A DNA stretch of 64,000 bases from Dasypus novemcinctus (Eukaryota; Chordata; Mammalia; Cingulata; Dasypodidae), in contig NC_080688.1 in the NCBI RefSeq assembly GCF_030445035.2, forward strand, positions 71,085,449 to 71,149,448, read 5' to 3'. The notes below the pieces were generated by a model. It searched no databases. It was given only the letters and a program-made list of their open reading frames with translations, and was not told the DNA's origin. How positions within the stretch are numbered: the stretch's first letter is position 1; every line of letters begins with the position of its first letter. Of the stretch, positions 48,782 through 60,587 are shown in pieces. The position numbers and the translations under genes are program-made.

Positions 48782-49384
48782 GTAAAAAGAAATTGCTACA
48801 GTAACTGCTCTGCATGGAAATTCTTCCTGGCTTGTCTCTTAGCCAGTGTCATAACAACAGCAATTGGAGTACTCATAGTATGCTTGGTGTATAATACAGG
48901 AAATAATAATGCCTCCATTGTTATCCAGATACCCCCAAACAATGGGGAACCTGTTGTTATCATTCCTGGAACCACTTCTACTTCTCAACCTACAGTGACA
49001 ACAACTTTAACTGACCCTACAGCTACTACAACTCCAACTTCAACCACTGGAACGTCCACTGAAAGTACAACTACAATGGCAACCACTACCACTTCAACTG
49101 TACCTACAACCACAACAGCCACCACAACCACTTCAACTGAACCTACAACCACTACAACTACCACCACCACCACCACTTCTACTGTACCTACAACCGCAGC
49201 AACCACCACCACTTCAACTATATCTACAACTATAGCTACCACCACCACTTCAGCTGTACCTACAACCACAGCAACCACCACCACTTCAACTGAACCTACA
49301 ACCACTGCCACTTCAACAACCATAGCAGCTACTACCACCATTTCAAGTGAAACCACACCTGCCATCATAGCAACTTCTATTTAA
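48782..49384 (+). CDS. DYNAP: DYNAP terminal exon: membrane segment plus Thr-rich mucin-like ectodomain
   Basis: After the acceptor (AACTCTCTTAG, ending 48781) the frame is open for 200 codons to TAA at 49382. Residues 1-12 (VKRNCYSNCSAW) precede a hydrophobic span of about residues 13-36 (FFLACLLASVITTAIGVLIV plus CLV). Human DYNAP has the closely similar WKVFLACLLACVIMTAIGVL. Next comes NNNASIVIQI, matching human NSSIVIQL and keeping an N-glycosylation sequon (NAS), then a stretch resembling the human stalk. From about residue 60 the protein is almost wholly Thr with Ser, Pro, Ala and Val, in imperfect 12-15 residue units such as STVPTTTTATTTT. This implies a heavily O-glycosylated extracellular domain. 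Human DYNAP has a much shorter Thr-rich tail, so the ectodomain is expanded here. No signal peptide precedes the helix, fitting type II topology. The exon joins in phase 0 to the exon at 45890. The antisense Val-rich open frame at 48985-49368 is a shadow. Confidence 0.85.
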   Translation, partial: VKRNCYSNCSAWKFFLACLLASVITTAIGVLIVCLVYNTGNNNASIVIQIPPNNGEPVVIIPGTTSTSQPTVTTTLTDPTATTTPTSTTGTSTESTTTMATTTTSTVPTTTTATTTTSTEPTTTTTTTTTTTSTVPTTAATTTTSTISTTIATTTTSAVPTTTATTTTSTEPTTTATSTTIAATTTISSETTPAIIATSI

Positions 49385-49640
49385 ACAACCAATGTTATTA
49401 CAGCTTAATCTTAGCTGACAATCAAAACAATCACCACTTCCACCAAATTTTCAACTAAACCTACAACCATTACCATTTCCATTTAATTTACAACTTCTAC
49501 TGAGCTTACAATAACAGTAGTCATCTCTCTCCTTCAACACTCTGTAATCTCCACTCCTTCATCTGAACCTGCATCCACAAATGCTACCATTACCACTTTA
49601 ACCTAATAGAACTACCATCAACTATTAAATTAACCTCTTC
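49385..49640 (+). pseudogene. In-phase, stop-interrupted continuation of the Thr-rich repeat
   Basis: Beyond the TAA at 49382 the same frame keeps Thr-rich coding character for about 75 codons, with patches such as TITTSTKFSTKPTTITISI and SVISTPSSEPASTNATITT. It is interrupted by stops at 49406, 49412 and further on, with no frame shift. This is most simply read as ectodomain lost by nonsense mutation and now serving as 3' UTR. Alternatively it is decayed repeat sequence that was never translated this far. Confidence 0.55.
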
Positions 49641-49848
49641 CATAGGAGACCAATCTTTAGTTATCACAATGTAACCTACAATTCTTTCTCCTCCCTTTCC
49701 AGCTCTTCCCCTGAAATTGCAGCTATCTCTTCTTCCATAGCCAATTCTCTATTCACTGCCATTACAACATTGTGCCTATAGAGATTACAACATCACTAGG
49801 AGGGGAATAATTTAATCCATGAATAATGGAATAATCATTCCAGTTTTC

Positions 49849-49854
49849 AATAAA
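49849..49854 (+). terminator. Polyadenylation signal AATAAA for the DYNAP-like gene
   Basis: A canonical AATAAA lies about 465 bases after the stop codon of the terminal exon, following the decayed Thr-codon tract. It is the first good signal downstream on this strand. AATAAA is common in AT-rich DNA, so use of this particular site is inferred. Confidence 0.4.
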
Positions 49855-50339
49855 GTAACACTTAGGTCTTCTAAAATGATTAAAACAGGTTTTATATTTT
49901 AAGAACACTTAAGCTATAAGAATCTGATCTTGGTTCTGTAGTTCAAAGTAATATAATTTCATCTAGAAAGAGTAACGTACTTTGTTCATTTAGGAGGTAA
50001 TTAAGAAATTTTATAAAAAACCTCATAAGAAAATTAGCCATTTAGTTTTTCATGTGTGTTGGTTTCAGTTCAGAACATTTCATTTCTCTATACACAAATT
50101 ACATACATAAAGGACAGAAATTTTATATGGGAAAATTTTTAACAAATTTATTTAGAAAAAATGTTTTCTCTGTGGTAAAATTTATGTTTCTTCAATTTCT
50201 CTTTAGATTGTATTACTTTTCATCAGTAATATTCTATTTGCATTCATATTACAGTAAGTGCATTAGAATTTTAAAATTAAACAATTGTCTGCAATCTTGT
50301 AAGTTACTTGAATAAATGAGATTACTTAAGTCCCAATTG

Positions 50340-50790
50340 TGTGCTCAAGTACTGAAGAAGATATAAAAGAAAAGAATAACAATGTATATTATGTTGTACA
50401 TTCACACTTTAGAGTCTTTTAATTTTGAATTCTTAATAATTCTAATAGATTTAAAATTATAATTGATGATTCCCTAGACCTATTAAGTCAGTATCTTTAA
50501 GTTGAAGCTAGTAATCTAAAATCTAAAAATATTCACAGATATTTCCAATGTTCAAGCAGGTTTGAGAATCAGTAGTTCAAAAAATGATAAAAAACAGGGC
50601 ATGTTAATTTTTCAGAGTAGAAGAATGACTATATTTAGAGTGATATAAATTATAATTAAATATTAAAAATCAGAATCATGTTCCAAGTATGTGAGAAAAA
50701 AAAACCTAGCTGTGCTCAAAAAGTTATTTAATAATATATATGATCAAAGAGAGAATACTTCATTTATGAAATAGTAAAAAATTTTTTCAA
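50340..50790. other. AT-rich 3' flank of DYNAP, no feature
   Basis: Downstream of the polyadenylation signal the DNA is AT-rich with no credible open frame. Parts near 50040-50110 faintly match 29210-29260 after the unit-2 array. Confidence 0.4.
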
Positions 50791-50799
50791 GAAAAATTT

Positions 50800-51290
50800 T
50801 TTTATAGTTAATTAAAAAAAATTTTAAAAGAAGCTTTAGATCATGTAAATGTTATATAAAAAACATAGGGCATTCCCATATGCCCTACTCCCTCCCCCTC
50901 CATACTTTCTGACATTAACAACATCTTTCATTTGTTATAATTGATGAACACATATGGAAGCATTGCTACTAACCATGGACTACAGTTTACATTATAGTTT
51001 ACACTCTATCCTACACAATTTTGTAAGTTATGACAAAATAAATAATGGCATGTGTCTATCACTACAATGCCATGCAGGACATGTCCAGTGTCCCAAAAAT
51101 GTCCCCATGTGACCCTTATTCTTCCCTCTCCCATCCCTCAGAAACTCTGGTGCCTTTACATTAATAACAAGGGGTCTCCTTTTGCTAGAATAGCATCCAT
51201 ACAAATTTTAATTAAGCAAATTTGGACTCAAAGGGATACATATTGTTAAATTTTACTAGTTGGGCTATTTTAATTATATATTTCTAGAAG
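50800..51290 (-). mobile_element. LINE-derived segment, antisense
   Basis: Same dispersed repeat as 40010-40690: ATTAACAACATCTTTCATTT, ATTGATGAACACATATGGAA and TTGCTACTAACCATGGACTA. Confidence 0.5.
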
Positions 51291-51889
51291 TGATGATTCA
51301 GATAATTCAAGTTTCTAATAGCATACCTTGATTTTCTTATTCATCTGTGCTTTTGTTGTTGTTGTTGTTCATCATTTCCAGGCATTTTATTATGATTATA
51401 AAGTCATTCATGTGTACCAAAAGTATAGGGACTATCACAATAACACTCACAGCCAAGGGCCCACATCCCAGCGTACTTAACACCACACTGTAAATTCGAT
51501 TGATGTCTCCTGCATGTACCCATGCATCACCGTCCCTTGCCCAGGTAACCACAATCCTAAAATTTTTTTATGTCCATGTCTGAGGGTTTCCCTATGGCAT
51601 ATATCTAGGAATGGAACTGGTAAGTTGAAGTTCATGCACATTTTCCAAGTATTGTCAAACTGCTTCCTAAATCAGTATACTAATTTATGCTTAAATTACC
51701 ATTGAATCCTCATTGAATGGGACACTCCAAGTGGCTAGTTTATTGCACATAAATGAACCTCAGTAAAGTTGGTTAAATTTCAAACATGGCAATGAGTAAA
51801 TTTTCCCCCTACATCCTCATCAATGTTTGGTATAATCCGATATATTAATTTATGATAATCTATTGGTTGTGACATGGAGCCTCATTCTT

Positions 51890-52500
51890 TTTCTTAAACT
51901 AAATTCCACTTGAATATTGTTTTTTATTTGAGAAGTTGTGAGTTAACAAAACAATCATGCAAACCTTATAGGATACCCATATATGGTCCCATCGCCAACA
52001 CATTAAATTGTTATGACACATTTGTTACAAATGAGGAAAGAACATCATCATAATATTACTGCTGTCTATAGTCCATAGCTTATATTTGTTAGATCTCGGT
52101 TCAGTGAGGATCGGAGACAGACCAAAGTCTGAAGAGAGACTTTAGCCCCTGTGACTGAGCTAGGGAGTACATTTTGAACTGGCAGTGTTGGGTGGGGTTG
52201 GAGAGGGGCGTGAAGATATGGGGTGGAAAAGTACCATGCTTGCTGTTCTCAGGGTAGGGAGTGACTTTTTGAGGACTGCCTCATTGTTGGGGGAGAAAAT
52301 GTTCTGTGGTTCAGTGCCGGTGTGAAAAAAGCAAAGTCCTGAACAGAGCACTCTGTGTTTGGACACATAGCTTGGATTCAGGGTCAGTAAGTTACAGTCT
52401 AACAATATTTGGTGTATTTTTCCCACAAACCATCCTATTATTAACACCATGTATCCTCCATGCTGTTTTGATTAAGAATATTTTATGAGATATTTAAAAC
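51890..52500 (-). mobile_element. Dispersed repeat segment (LINE/LTR-like)
   Basis: The start (AAACCTTATAGGATACCCAT, GACACATTTGTTACAAATGA) resembles the repeat at 40010. The GC-richer part at 52090-52450 looks like a known xenarthran dispersed repeat, but I cannot name it. Confidence 0.4.
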
Positions 52501-52519
52501 ATCTTTGAGTATACAGTTC

Positions 52520-54600
52520 CATTTCCTAATTTGAGTTACCATTTAATAGTTCTTTCACTGCTTTTCACTGCTTTGCCTGTCCTCCGAAATATAAATAATC
52601 TGAAGTTTACTCATACTTGCAAATAAACACACGCACAGCTTATTTTATAAAGAATAAGATTTTTTCAGCCTGGCACGTAATTGGTACTTAAGAAAGACAT
52701 GTTGAAGAAATGAATAGATTGTATCTTGCACCATGCAAGGTCCGTGGGATGAGACTGTCTTATTACTTATTATTATATTCTATAGATCCTATTAGGCCTC
52801 ATTATATACTCATAAAATGAAAGATAATTAATAAGGCATGATTCTTTAAGACCAGAACATTTAGCATTTTAAATTTAGCATTAATAAAACATTTTAGTCC
52901 ATTTTTGTTTTGGTTGGATAATTCGAATTTTTAAAATCTTTTTTCACACTAATTATTTTCCACCTTTTAATAGTTGATAATTGTTTTCCTTCTTTAAAGA
53001 TTCATTGGCTTTATTAACTATTAGACAAATCAGATTTCTTTCCACTGACTATTTTGAGAAATAGAGACATATTTCCTATTGATAATTTATCAGTTAATCA
53101 AGAATACAGTACCAATTGCATATAATGCCAATAAAGACACTTTAAATTACATGAAAGAAAAAAAATGAGTTCTGCAATAATTATTTTCTGAATGCCCAAA
53201 GGTTTCATAAATTAAGAGCTCATAAGTTCTCATAGTATCCAGTGAAGGCTTCAGATCATTGTTCATTGGAAAAGGAATTATGGTGGAAGGCAGAGGGCAA
53301 TAGTAATTTTTAATCCACTACTGTATACCAGCCATGATTATAAGGATTTTCAAACATTTGGCTCATATTCATGTTTTCCATCATGTTATTTTTTAACTGA
53401 AAGTCAGTTTGTGATTGACTATAGGACCAGCACATTCCTCATTCTGATAAATATCCACAGCTAGAGAATTTTCTGCATGCAACACTTCTATTTGATTTTC
53501 TTCTCAACTTTTGTTTACTTAAGGAACAAAATTTGGACGTTTTCTCCCTATTTAAGCCATTTGGAAATGGCCTTCTTGGTTTATCATCTTATCATTCCCA
53601 AATCCAGTTAAAGGGAAGGATGCATGAAAGAGGGTCTCTTCCCTTCCACAACCAGAAGGAGTATTATCTCATTCAATTAGATAATTTAACATTTAGAATA
53701 TTTAATCCCTGGTTGCCAAGTTAATCTATAGTTTAGGCCAATTAATATGATGCCAAGGAATTCACTACCCAAACTGTGTGGCACCAACTCTTTATTTGGG
53801 AAGAATGATATGTGACCTCAGGTGCAAATTTGGGAGGATAGAAAACATGCTTATTCTACTTTAATTTTTAATGGAATGCAAATTCTTCTTGTGATCCAAA
53901 GGATAAAATCTCTATTGACATCCCAATTGAACTGATTGTGGTTGTGATAAACTAGCAATTTAGTACCTGATATTATAGTCTAGTCCAGAAACCTCTTACC
54001 CAACTGCTACAGTTCAGACTCTCAAGTTTTTAATGTCATCTCCTTTCCAAACGTCCTCTTTAAAAAGGAAAATGTTTCCAAAAATAGTGTGAAATGTTAA
54101 GGAATGAATCATCATCTCTAACGTGGTAAGAATTGCTTAAAGAGGGCCTTTAAGGAAGGGCCACTGATGAAACGTGATACATACAGAGGGGCTAATCTTT
54201 AGATATTAAAGTTTCTGTGAGAATCTTTCCAAGTGCTCCTTGTTCCCTGCCTGGGAAAGACTTGGGTTTGTAAAAATACTGAATTCTGACATGTACAATT
54301 AAGCTCTGCCCTTTCTTGGCTTGCAGTCTTCTTCCATATTTAATTTCTAATTTCACTTACATTTTTCACCTCATGATCATTGCCTTATTAGAACTTTCTG
54401 GCAATGTTTTTTTCTTAATATGTAGTATAAGCTCAAAAATTGTTGCTCTTATTTTTATTTTATGGAGGGAAAATGTCATTAAATCTCACATTCCTCAACT
54501 AAAGAAACTTTGGCTAGATCATTTCAAAGAAACTTGTGTCAAAGTAACAATTAAAATACATTTCCTTCATAGCAATTGACATGATTAATGGTTTCAGATA
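52520..54600. other. AT-rich intergenic, no feature recognised
   Basis: Only short open frames occur here, without splice support or familiar sequence. A small MIR-like patch near 53320-53380 is possible. Confidence 0.45.
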
Positions 54601-54639
54601 TATTTGTGCCTTATTGGTTAATTGTTTGTCTCTTTTATG

Positions 54640-55140
54640 GCAGATTGCATTAATGGTCCCAGTTCTTCACCCTATCCATGTCTTCGGCCAAGTTACTTTT
54701 CGGTGCCCTCATGCTCAGATTCTTTGATTGGTCATATGACTGGCTTTGGCTAATGGAACAAGGCAGAAGTGATAGACTATCAGTTCTGAGCCTAGGTCTC
54801 AAGAAGCCTGGTCTGTTTCCATTCGTCCTCTTTCTCTCCCAACATCCACATGAGAAATACATGCCTATCCTGTCCTACTGGTCCCAGTAGAAGGATAGAG
54901 GGTGCAAGACATGTGAAGCCAAGCTGAGGTACCCCAGGCAAGCCTGGCCCAGATCAACCAATGTCCAGCTGACTCCCAGATCTATGAGTAAGCCCAGTAG
55001 AGATCAGTGGAACCAACTAGGCAGCTTAGATGAGCTGAACATCACAGACATATAATGAATGTTTATTGCTAGATGTCACTGTGATTTTGTGAGTAATTGT
55101 TCGATAGCAATTTGTGGCCATGGCTTATTGATACACTGCC
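54640..55140 (+). mobile_element. MLT1-type MaLR LTR, sense
   Basis: TTGGTCATATGACTGGCTTT, GAGAAATACATGCCTATCCT and TATAATGAATGTTTATTGCT follow the order of a mammalian MLT1 LTR. Confidence 0.6.
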
Positions 55141-55439
55141 ATAAAACAGTAAGTATTAAAAAGGCAGATATCAGATAGGCTTGTTTGCCACTGCATACCT
55201 AACACCCAGCACATATAGTGGCTCCTCAATACACATTTATTGAATAAGAGAATAAATGAATCTCTACCAACAATGTATAAATAGCATGCTTCCAATGCAT
55301 ATCTATTTAATGTCATTATATGCAAGGTCAGGATGAGAGTATGAGATTGAGTAAAGAAATTGATATCTTCCAAGCTCTTCTTCTCTGTCGGGCACCGTGC
55401 TGGTCACTCTGCCAACACAAACTCATCCAAATGTTACCT

Positions 55440-55650
55440 TGTTTGAAAGCTATTGTCTCAATATCTGTACATCAGTTTCAGTAAATATAGTATGAACATG
55501 TAAAAAGATTATTGCTGTGGAAGGGAAAAGGGTTTTATGTTGGATATGTGGGAGTACTGTATATTGTATTTATGAATTACTGTGACCTAAAACTTTTGTG
55601 AAGATAAGCTTGTAATTAGGAAAAAAGAAAAAGAAAAAGAAAGGATATAG
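55440..55650 (+). mobile_element. L1 3' end with A-rich tail
   Basis: GTGGGAGTACTGTATATTGT and CTAAAACTTTTGTGAAGATA lead into an AAAAAGAAAAAG tail at 55619-55647. Confidence 0.5.
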
Positions 55651-55999
55651 ACACTGAGGAAAAGATGAAAGAAGTTGCTGTGCCAATTTTCATACAGGGC
55701 AACACTTATTGCAGTGATGGAAGGCAAAACCTCAAAAACAATGCTTTTGCATTTTTAAATTTTTTGATACCCCAATTTATCTTTACCTTAATTTTTCTAA
55801 ATTAACATGTATTCTATATATAACCTTTAAACTTATCACTGTATTGTATTTTACTATTAATGGAACCTGGCAATATATTGGGCTTCATTTTTGAAGAAGT
55901 TTTGAGTCACACAGAGTTTCAACAATAGCAGGGAAGGAATACTGGTGTGGGATGTTACTGACAGGGGACACATGGTTGGCAGGGAGTTCTCCAGGGCAT

Positions 56000-57350
56000 A
56001 TATCCAGAGTACATAAAAATGTTTGGATATTTTCATAGTGGTTACAATTAAAAACAACTGAGGGAGTGCTGAGTTCCTAGCCTGGGAAGCTCTATCACAG
56101 TCCCTAAAGAAACAGCAACAATCCCCCAAGTGCAATGGCAAAGACCAAAAAAGAAGGACGATCCAACAATGAGCCCTTGATACTAATGACTATGCTTGAT
56201 ACTAATGACAATGACTAATGACTATGCACCTGAAATAAGAACAAGGCCTAGAGCTGCAGGGTGCCTAAGAGTTACCTCCTGAGAACCTTCATGTAGCTCA
56301 AATGTGACCAGTCTCAAAGCTAAACTCAGCATGTAAATGTGTTACCTTACCCCCAGTGTGGGACATGACTCCCAGGGATGAGCCTCCCTGGCACTGAGGG
56401 ATTACTACGAAGTACCAGTTGATAATGTAACTAGAAAATGACCTTGAATAAAAGGGTCAACTTGGACCAGCAGAATATCTCAGTCTACATATAATACCAG
56501 GAGTTTAAAAGGCTTTTTGACCTGAATAAAAGGAGGAATTGGAAAGGACAAATGAGTTTATATGTCTATGAGTCTCCAAAAAGAGCAAGGAGGTTATCAG
56601 AGGGGTTGCCCTTACACACACCTCAGCAGAGTCCCAGAGACAGATAAAGTAGATACAACCATTTGATAGCCAGGCCCTGAGCCTCAACAAACTTGCAACT
56701 CCTACACTCTGGTTTATTGGACTTACCCCACTCAGCTAACATGGAGGTGAAGAAGGTCAACCACCACACAAGGGAGCCAAGAGTGCCTACAAATGAAAGC
56801 AGGAGAATTGTATCCAGCATCCATGTGGAATCTAAGCCCCCTCTTGATATAGGTGTGGAGTGGACACGGCCATTCTAGGGTTCACAGGATGGAGGAATAG
56901 AGTATGGATTAGAGTGGACTTACTGATATTCTATTCATGAACTATTGTGATTAGTAATTGAAGAAAATGTGGCCTTAGCATGGAGAAAGTGGCCATGGTG
57001 GCTGCTGGGGGTAGGGAGTGGGAGGAAGAGATGTGATGTGGGGGCATTTTCAGGGGTTGGAGTTGTCCTGGGTGGTGCTGCAGGGAGAGTTACCAAACAT
57101 TGTATGTCCTCCCATGGCCCACTGGGTGGACTGTGGGAGAGTGTGCGCTATGGTGTGGACCATTGACCATGAGGTGCAGCGGTGCTCAGAGATGTATTCA
57201 CCAAGGCAATGAATGTCTCATGATGATGGAGGAGGTTGTTGTTATGGGGGAGGAGTGGGGTGAGGGGAGTGGGGGGCATATGGGAACCTCATATTTTTTT
57301 TAATGTAACATTAAAAAAATAAAGACAAAAAATAAAAAAATAAAAAAATA
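56000..57350 (+). mobile_element. L1-like 3' UTR region, sense
   Basis: This long non-coding stretch contains GTGGGACATGACTCCCAGGG, a G-rich part at 57000-57280 and GGGCATATGGGAACCTCATA. It ends in AATGTAACATTAAAAAAATA with an A-rich tail to 57355. The tail, lack of coding and G-rich tract fit an L1 3' UTR of the xenarthran lineage. Open frames here are not genes. Confidence 0.5.
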
Positions 57351-57739
57351 TTTTAAATAAAGTGACACATTTTTACACATTGAAAAAACAAAACAAAACA
57401 AAAAATACCCCACTAACTCATCCAACCCCCTCAATAGTCCAGTGAGACCCCATAGGAAGTAAAGGGTGGTCCTGGATTCACAGGCTTTAGGGATCCTAAG
57501 GTCCATGCTCTTTCCACCATAGCACTCTGGGTTTGGCTCTATGCTAGAGATGAAGAAGATACAAACGTACACTGTAGTAGAGGATTTAATTCACATAGAT
57601 ACAAAATAATAGCTAAAGATGAGATTGCATTTAAACTGAATTGGAAAGCTCTTCTGAACCCACTTCATAAATGACAGGGTTCGGAGTCAGTTTCTTTGAT
57701 TTATATACTTTCCCTTTGTTTATGGAATGATTCTTTCAC

Positions 57740-57910
57740 TCATTAATTTATAATTTATTCATTCAACAAATATGTATTCAGTATCTACTAAGTGTTAGGT
57801 GCTGGGTATATAGCTGTTAACAAGATAAACAAGTCTTTAGTTCTCAGTTTACATTGGGAGAGACAGACAGTAAATAAAGACATAAATAAATAAGCTCTGA
57901 CAGGAAGTGT
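57740..57910 (+). repeat. L2 3' end fragment
   Basis: TTCATTCAACAAATATGTAT, AGTGTTAGGTGCTGGGTATA and AGACAGACAGTAAATAAAGA are typical of the LINE-2 3' end. Confidence 0.65.
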
Positions 57911-57984
57911 CTTAGGGCTGAGAAAACTCTTTAGTGGAATAGCCTCTGGTGGAGGTGAAAATAGGGATGCTTTAGATAAAGGTT

Positions 57985-58190
57985 TCTCAACTTTGGCACT
58001 ATTGACATTTTGGGCTGGATAAATTTTTTGTTGTAGGAGCTGTCCTGTGCATTGCAGGATGTTTAGCAGCATTCATGTCCCTTACTTACAGGATACCCGT
58101 AGCAACATGGATGCTCCCCTTCTCCGTGTTGTGACAACCAAAAATGTCTCCAGACATTGTGAAATGTCCCTGGGAGGGAGTAAAATTACT
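57985..58190 (-). mobile_element. MER5-like hAT MITE
   Basis: CACTATTGACATTTTGGGCT, TGCATTGCAGGATGTTTAGC and TGTCTCCAGACATTGTGAAA match the MER5A-type pattern and the copy at 17729. Confidence 0.75.
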
Positions 58191-58787
58191 TACTGCTTTA
58201 GATGGAGCAGTTATTGAGATGACATTGAACTAAGAGCCAAAAGGAAGGCCAGTCAACCGAGGCTAGAGTAAGAAGTGTCCCAGGTAAAGGGAAGCAAGTG
58301 TGAAATCCATGAGGCTTTGCATATTCAAGGATCAGTGAAAAGGTCAGATGAGTTGGATAATGGGGGTAGGGAGTAAGAGAAGAATGAGATGAATGCCTCT
58401 AGTGTTATGTGATAATATCACTCAGATTTTACATAGATGTCCCTTTATTTTCTTGCACACTTGCCAGCAGTGGGTAAGGTCTCCATGCACTGATTCCTCA
58501 ATTTTCTGCCTGGTCACCCTGACTTTAAGCAATGGGAGGACAGTCTACACCAGGGTATTGTGGAGTGACCGTTCCCTTGGCTATGGGCAGGCCTAATTCA
58601 CTGCTGACATGAAGTTGGTATATTTTTTTTAATTCCTATTTAGAACAGATAAACATTTTTACCTGAAAAAAATCTCAGATTTAAGTATACTTTTCTGTTA
58701 TATTGGATAAACCTTGTGTTCCCTTTTACTTCTTAGAATATTTTGCTTTCACAATTTCTGTAATAAAAGATTTAATTTTATATGTTT

Positions 58788-59209
58788 TTTAAAAATTTAT
58801 TTCTCTGCCTTTACCCCTCCCCTTCCCCCCCTCCCCCCCCACCAAGTATCTGCTCTCTGTGTCCATTTGCTCTGTGTTCTTCTGTGACCCCTTCTATCCT
58901 TATTAGCGGCACCGGGAATCTGTGTTTCTTTTTGTTGTGTCATCTTGTTGTGTCAGCTCTCCGTGTGTGCGGCACCATTCCTGGGCAGGCTGCACTTTCT
59001 TTCGCACTGGGTGGCTCTCCTTACAGGGCGCACTCCTTGCGTGTGGGGCTCCCCTATGCAGGGGACACCCCTGCGTGGCACAGTACTCCTTGCGCACATC
59101 AGCACTGCAAGTGGGCCAGCTCCATGCGAGTCAAGAAGGCCTGGGGTTTGAACCGCGGACCTCCCATGTGGAAGATGGACACTCTATCCATTGGGCCCAG
59201 TCTGCTTCC
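58788..59209 (-). mobile_element. DAS-type SINE
   Basis: Antisense copy. Flanks TTATATGTTTTTT / TTATGTGTTTTTT are a mismatched target duplication. The 154- and 161-codon frames over it are artefacts. Confidence 0.9.
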
Positions 59210-59974
59210 TTATGTGTTTTTTTTAAATTATCTTATTTCATGCTGATCCTGATTAGAGAGAAAGAATTGCTTTTGGTGCCAAGTCAACTCAGATCCATCT
59301 GGAAATTTTCAAGTGCCAATTGCTATGTCCTGCATATTATAAAGCTCCGTATATTCACAAGCCTGAGAAAGGGTGGAACCTGTAAGCGAGGTACTGAGCT
59401 CTTCTGATAGTGCTCTTCTGCCTTTCTTGGACTTAGGGTTGTAATGTGTCGGGAAAGGTGGGCTGGTCTCAGAAGCCCACTGAAGATGGTGAAATATGGC
59501 AATGGAGGAGGAATTTTTGATAGATTTATAAGCCTTATTCAAAATATACTGTTTTTAGCTTAGCAGAAGATATCCATAACCTTGTTCCCAATCATGAAGC
59601 AGAATGAATCATGACATTAATAAAAATGTGCTAAGGCCATCTTCAGTGTCCTCTATTATGCTGGACCCCAAGAGGACACAGCTCCTCGAAGCAGGGTCCA
59701 GTGCTGGAAATAACTATTACATGTCATCAAAGTGTTATTTGCCTTAAAACTGGTCCAAATGGATTACCATGGGAATGTAGGGGACTGTAACATGATTGCT
59801 TGTGAGAGAGATCAGAGGCTTCTTAGCAGATACGTCACTCAAGCTGACCTTAAGAAAGATGGATGATGAAACTGTGTGCACATGAGTGCTTGCTAGGAAT
59901 AGGAAACTTTCTCCATAAGCACAAAAGTATGAAAGCAATGTCTGGCTTTGAGTGAATGCAGGGGAATATGGGGA

Positions 59975-60225
59975 GGTGATGTTACCATGATCACCACAAT
60001 AGAAACCACAGGTCCCATTACAAACAAATCACAACCACCACCATCATTGTAACAACCAAGTCTGTGGTCACTACTAGCCAAAGAGCTAGACCTCTGGACA
60101 CCAACAATATGGTAAACTACCCAAACTACCGAATCTGTAGTCACTGCTACTACCTCTGTGTTGCCACAGTTGCCAAAATGCCAACACCTGAGCCCATGAC
60201 CCTTAATGCTACCACATAGACTAAG
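59975..60225 (+). pseudogene. Thr-codon-rich tract, possible relic of a further unit
   Basis: The + strand carries triplets like ATCACCACAATAGAAACCAC, CACAACCACCACCATCATTG and GTCACTGCTACTACCTC, similar in style to the decayed arrays of units 1 and 2. No membrane-segment exon or flanking unit block was recognised nearby, and all frames are interrupted. It may be the worn 3' end of another DYNAP-like copy, or an unrelated low-complexity stretch. Confidence 0.3.
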
Positions 60226-60587
60226 CTTATATTTCTAAAACCGTGACTATGTAGATCTTCAGTATTCTTTCTCTGGACACAGAGAATTTCATTTTTGATC
60301 AGTACCATCCTTATTTTAATGATCATCATAAAACCAGGAATATTATATCTCTGACTTCTAGAACTATTAGCACATTATTTTTATGAAATCTTAAGTTTTA
60401 AAGAGTTTGAAGTCCTTCATAAGATTCTAGGTCATGCAATTTTCATAACAAACGGGAATGTCAATTGTTGACTAGTGTATCTCTCATAGAAAGATGCATA
60501 TCGATGCTCAGGAAAACGTCCACCATATTTGGATTCAACATAGCTTTGGAAATAAAAGTGATTTTTTAAAAATAAATGTTCCTTCAT

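Noticed and set aside
48985-49368. Val-rich 127-codon frame on the minus strand
   Set aside because: It is the antisense shadow of the Thr-rich DYNAP terminal exon. Those at 27357-27650 and 28505-28741 shadow the unit-2 array.
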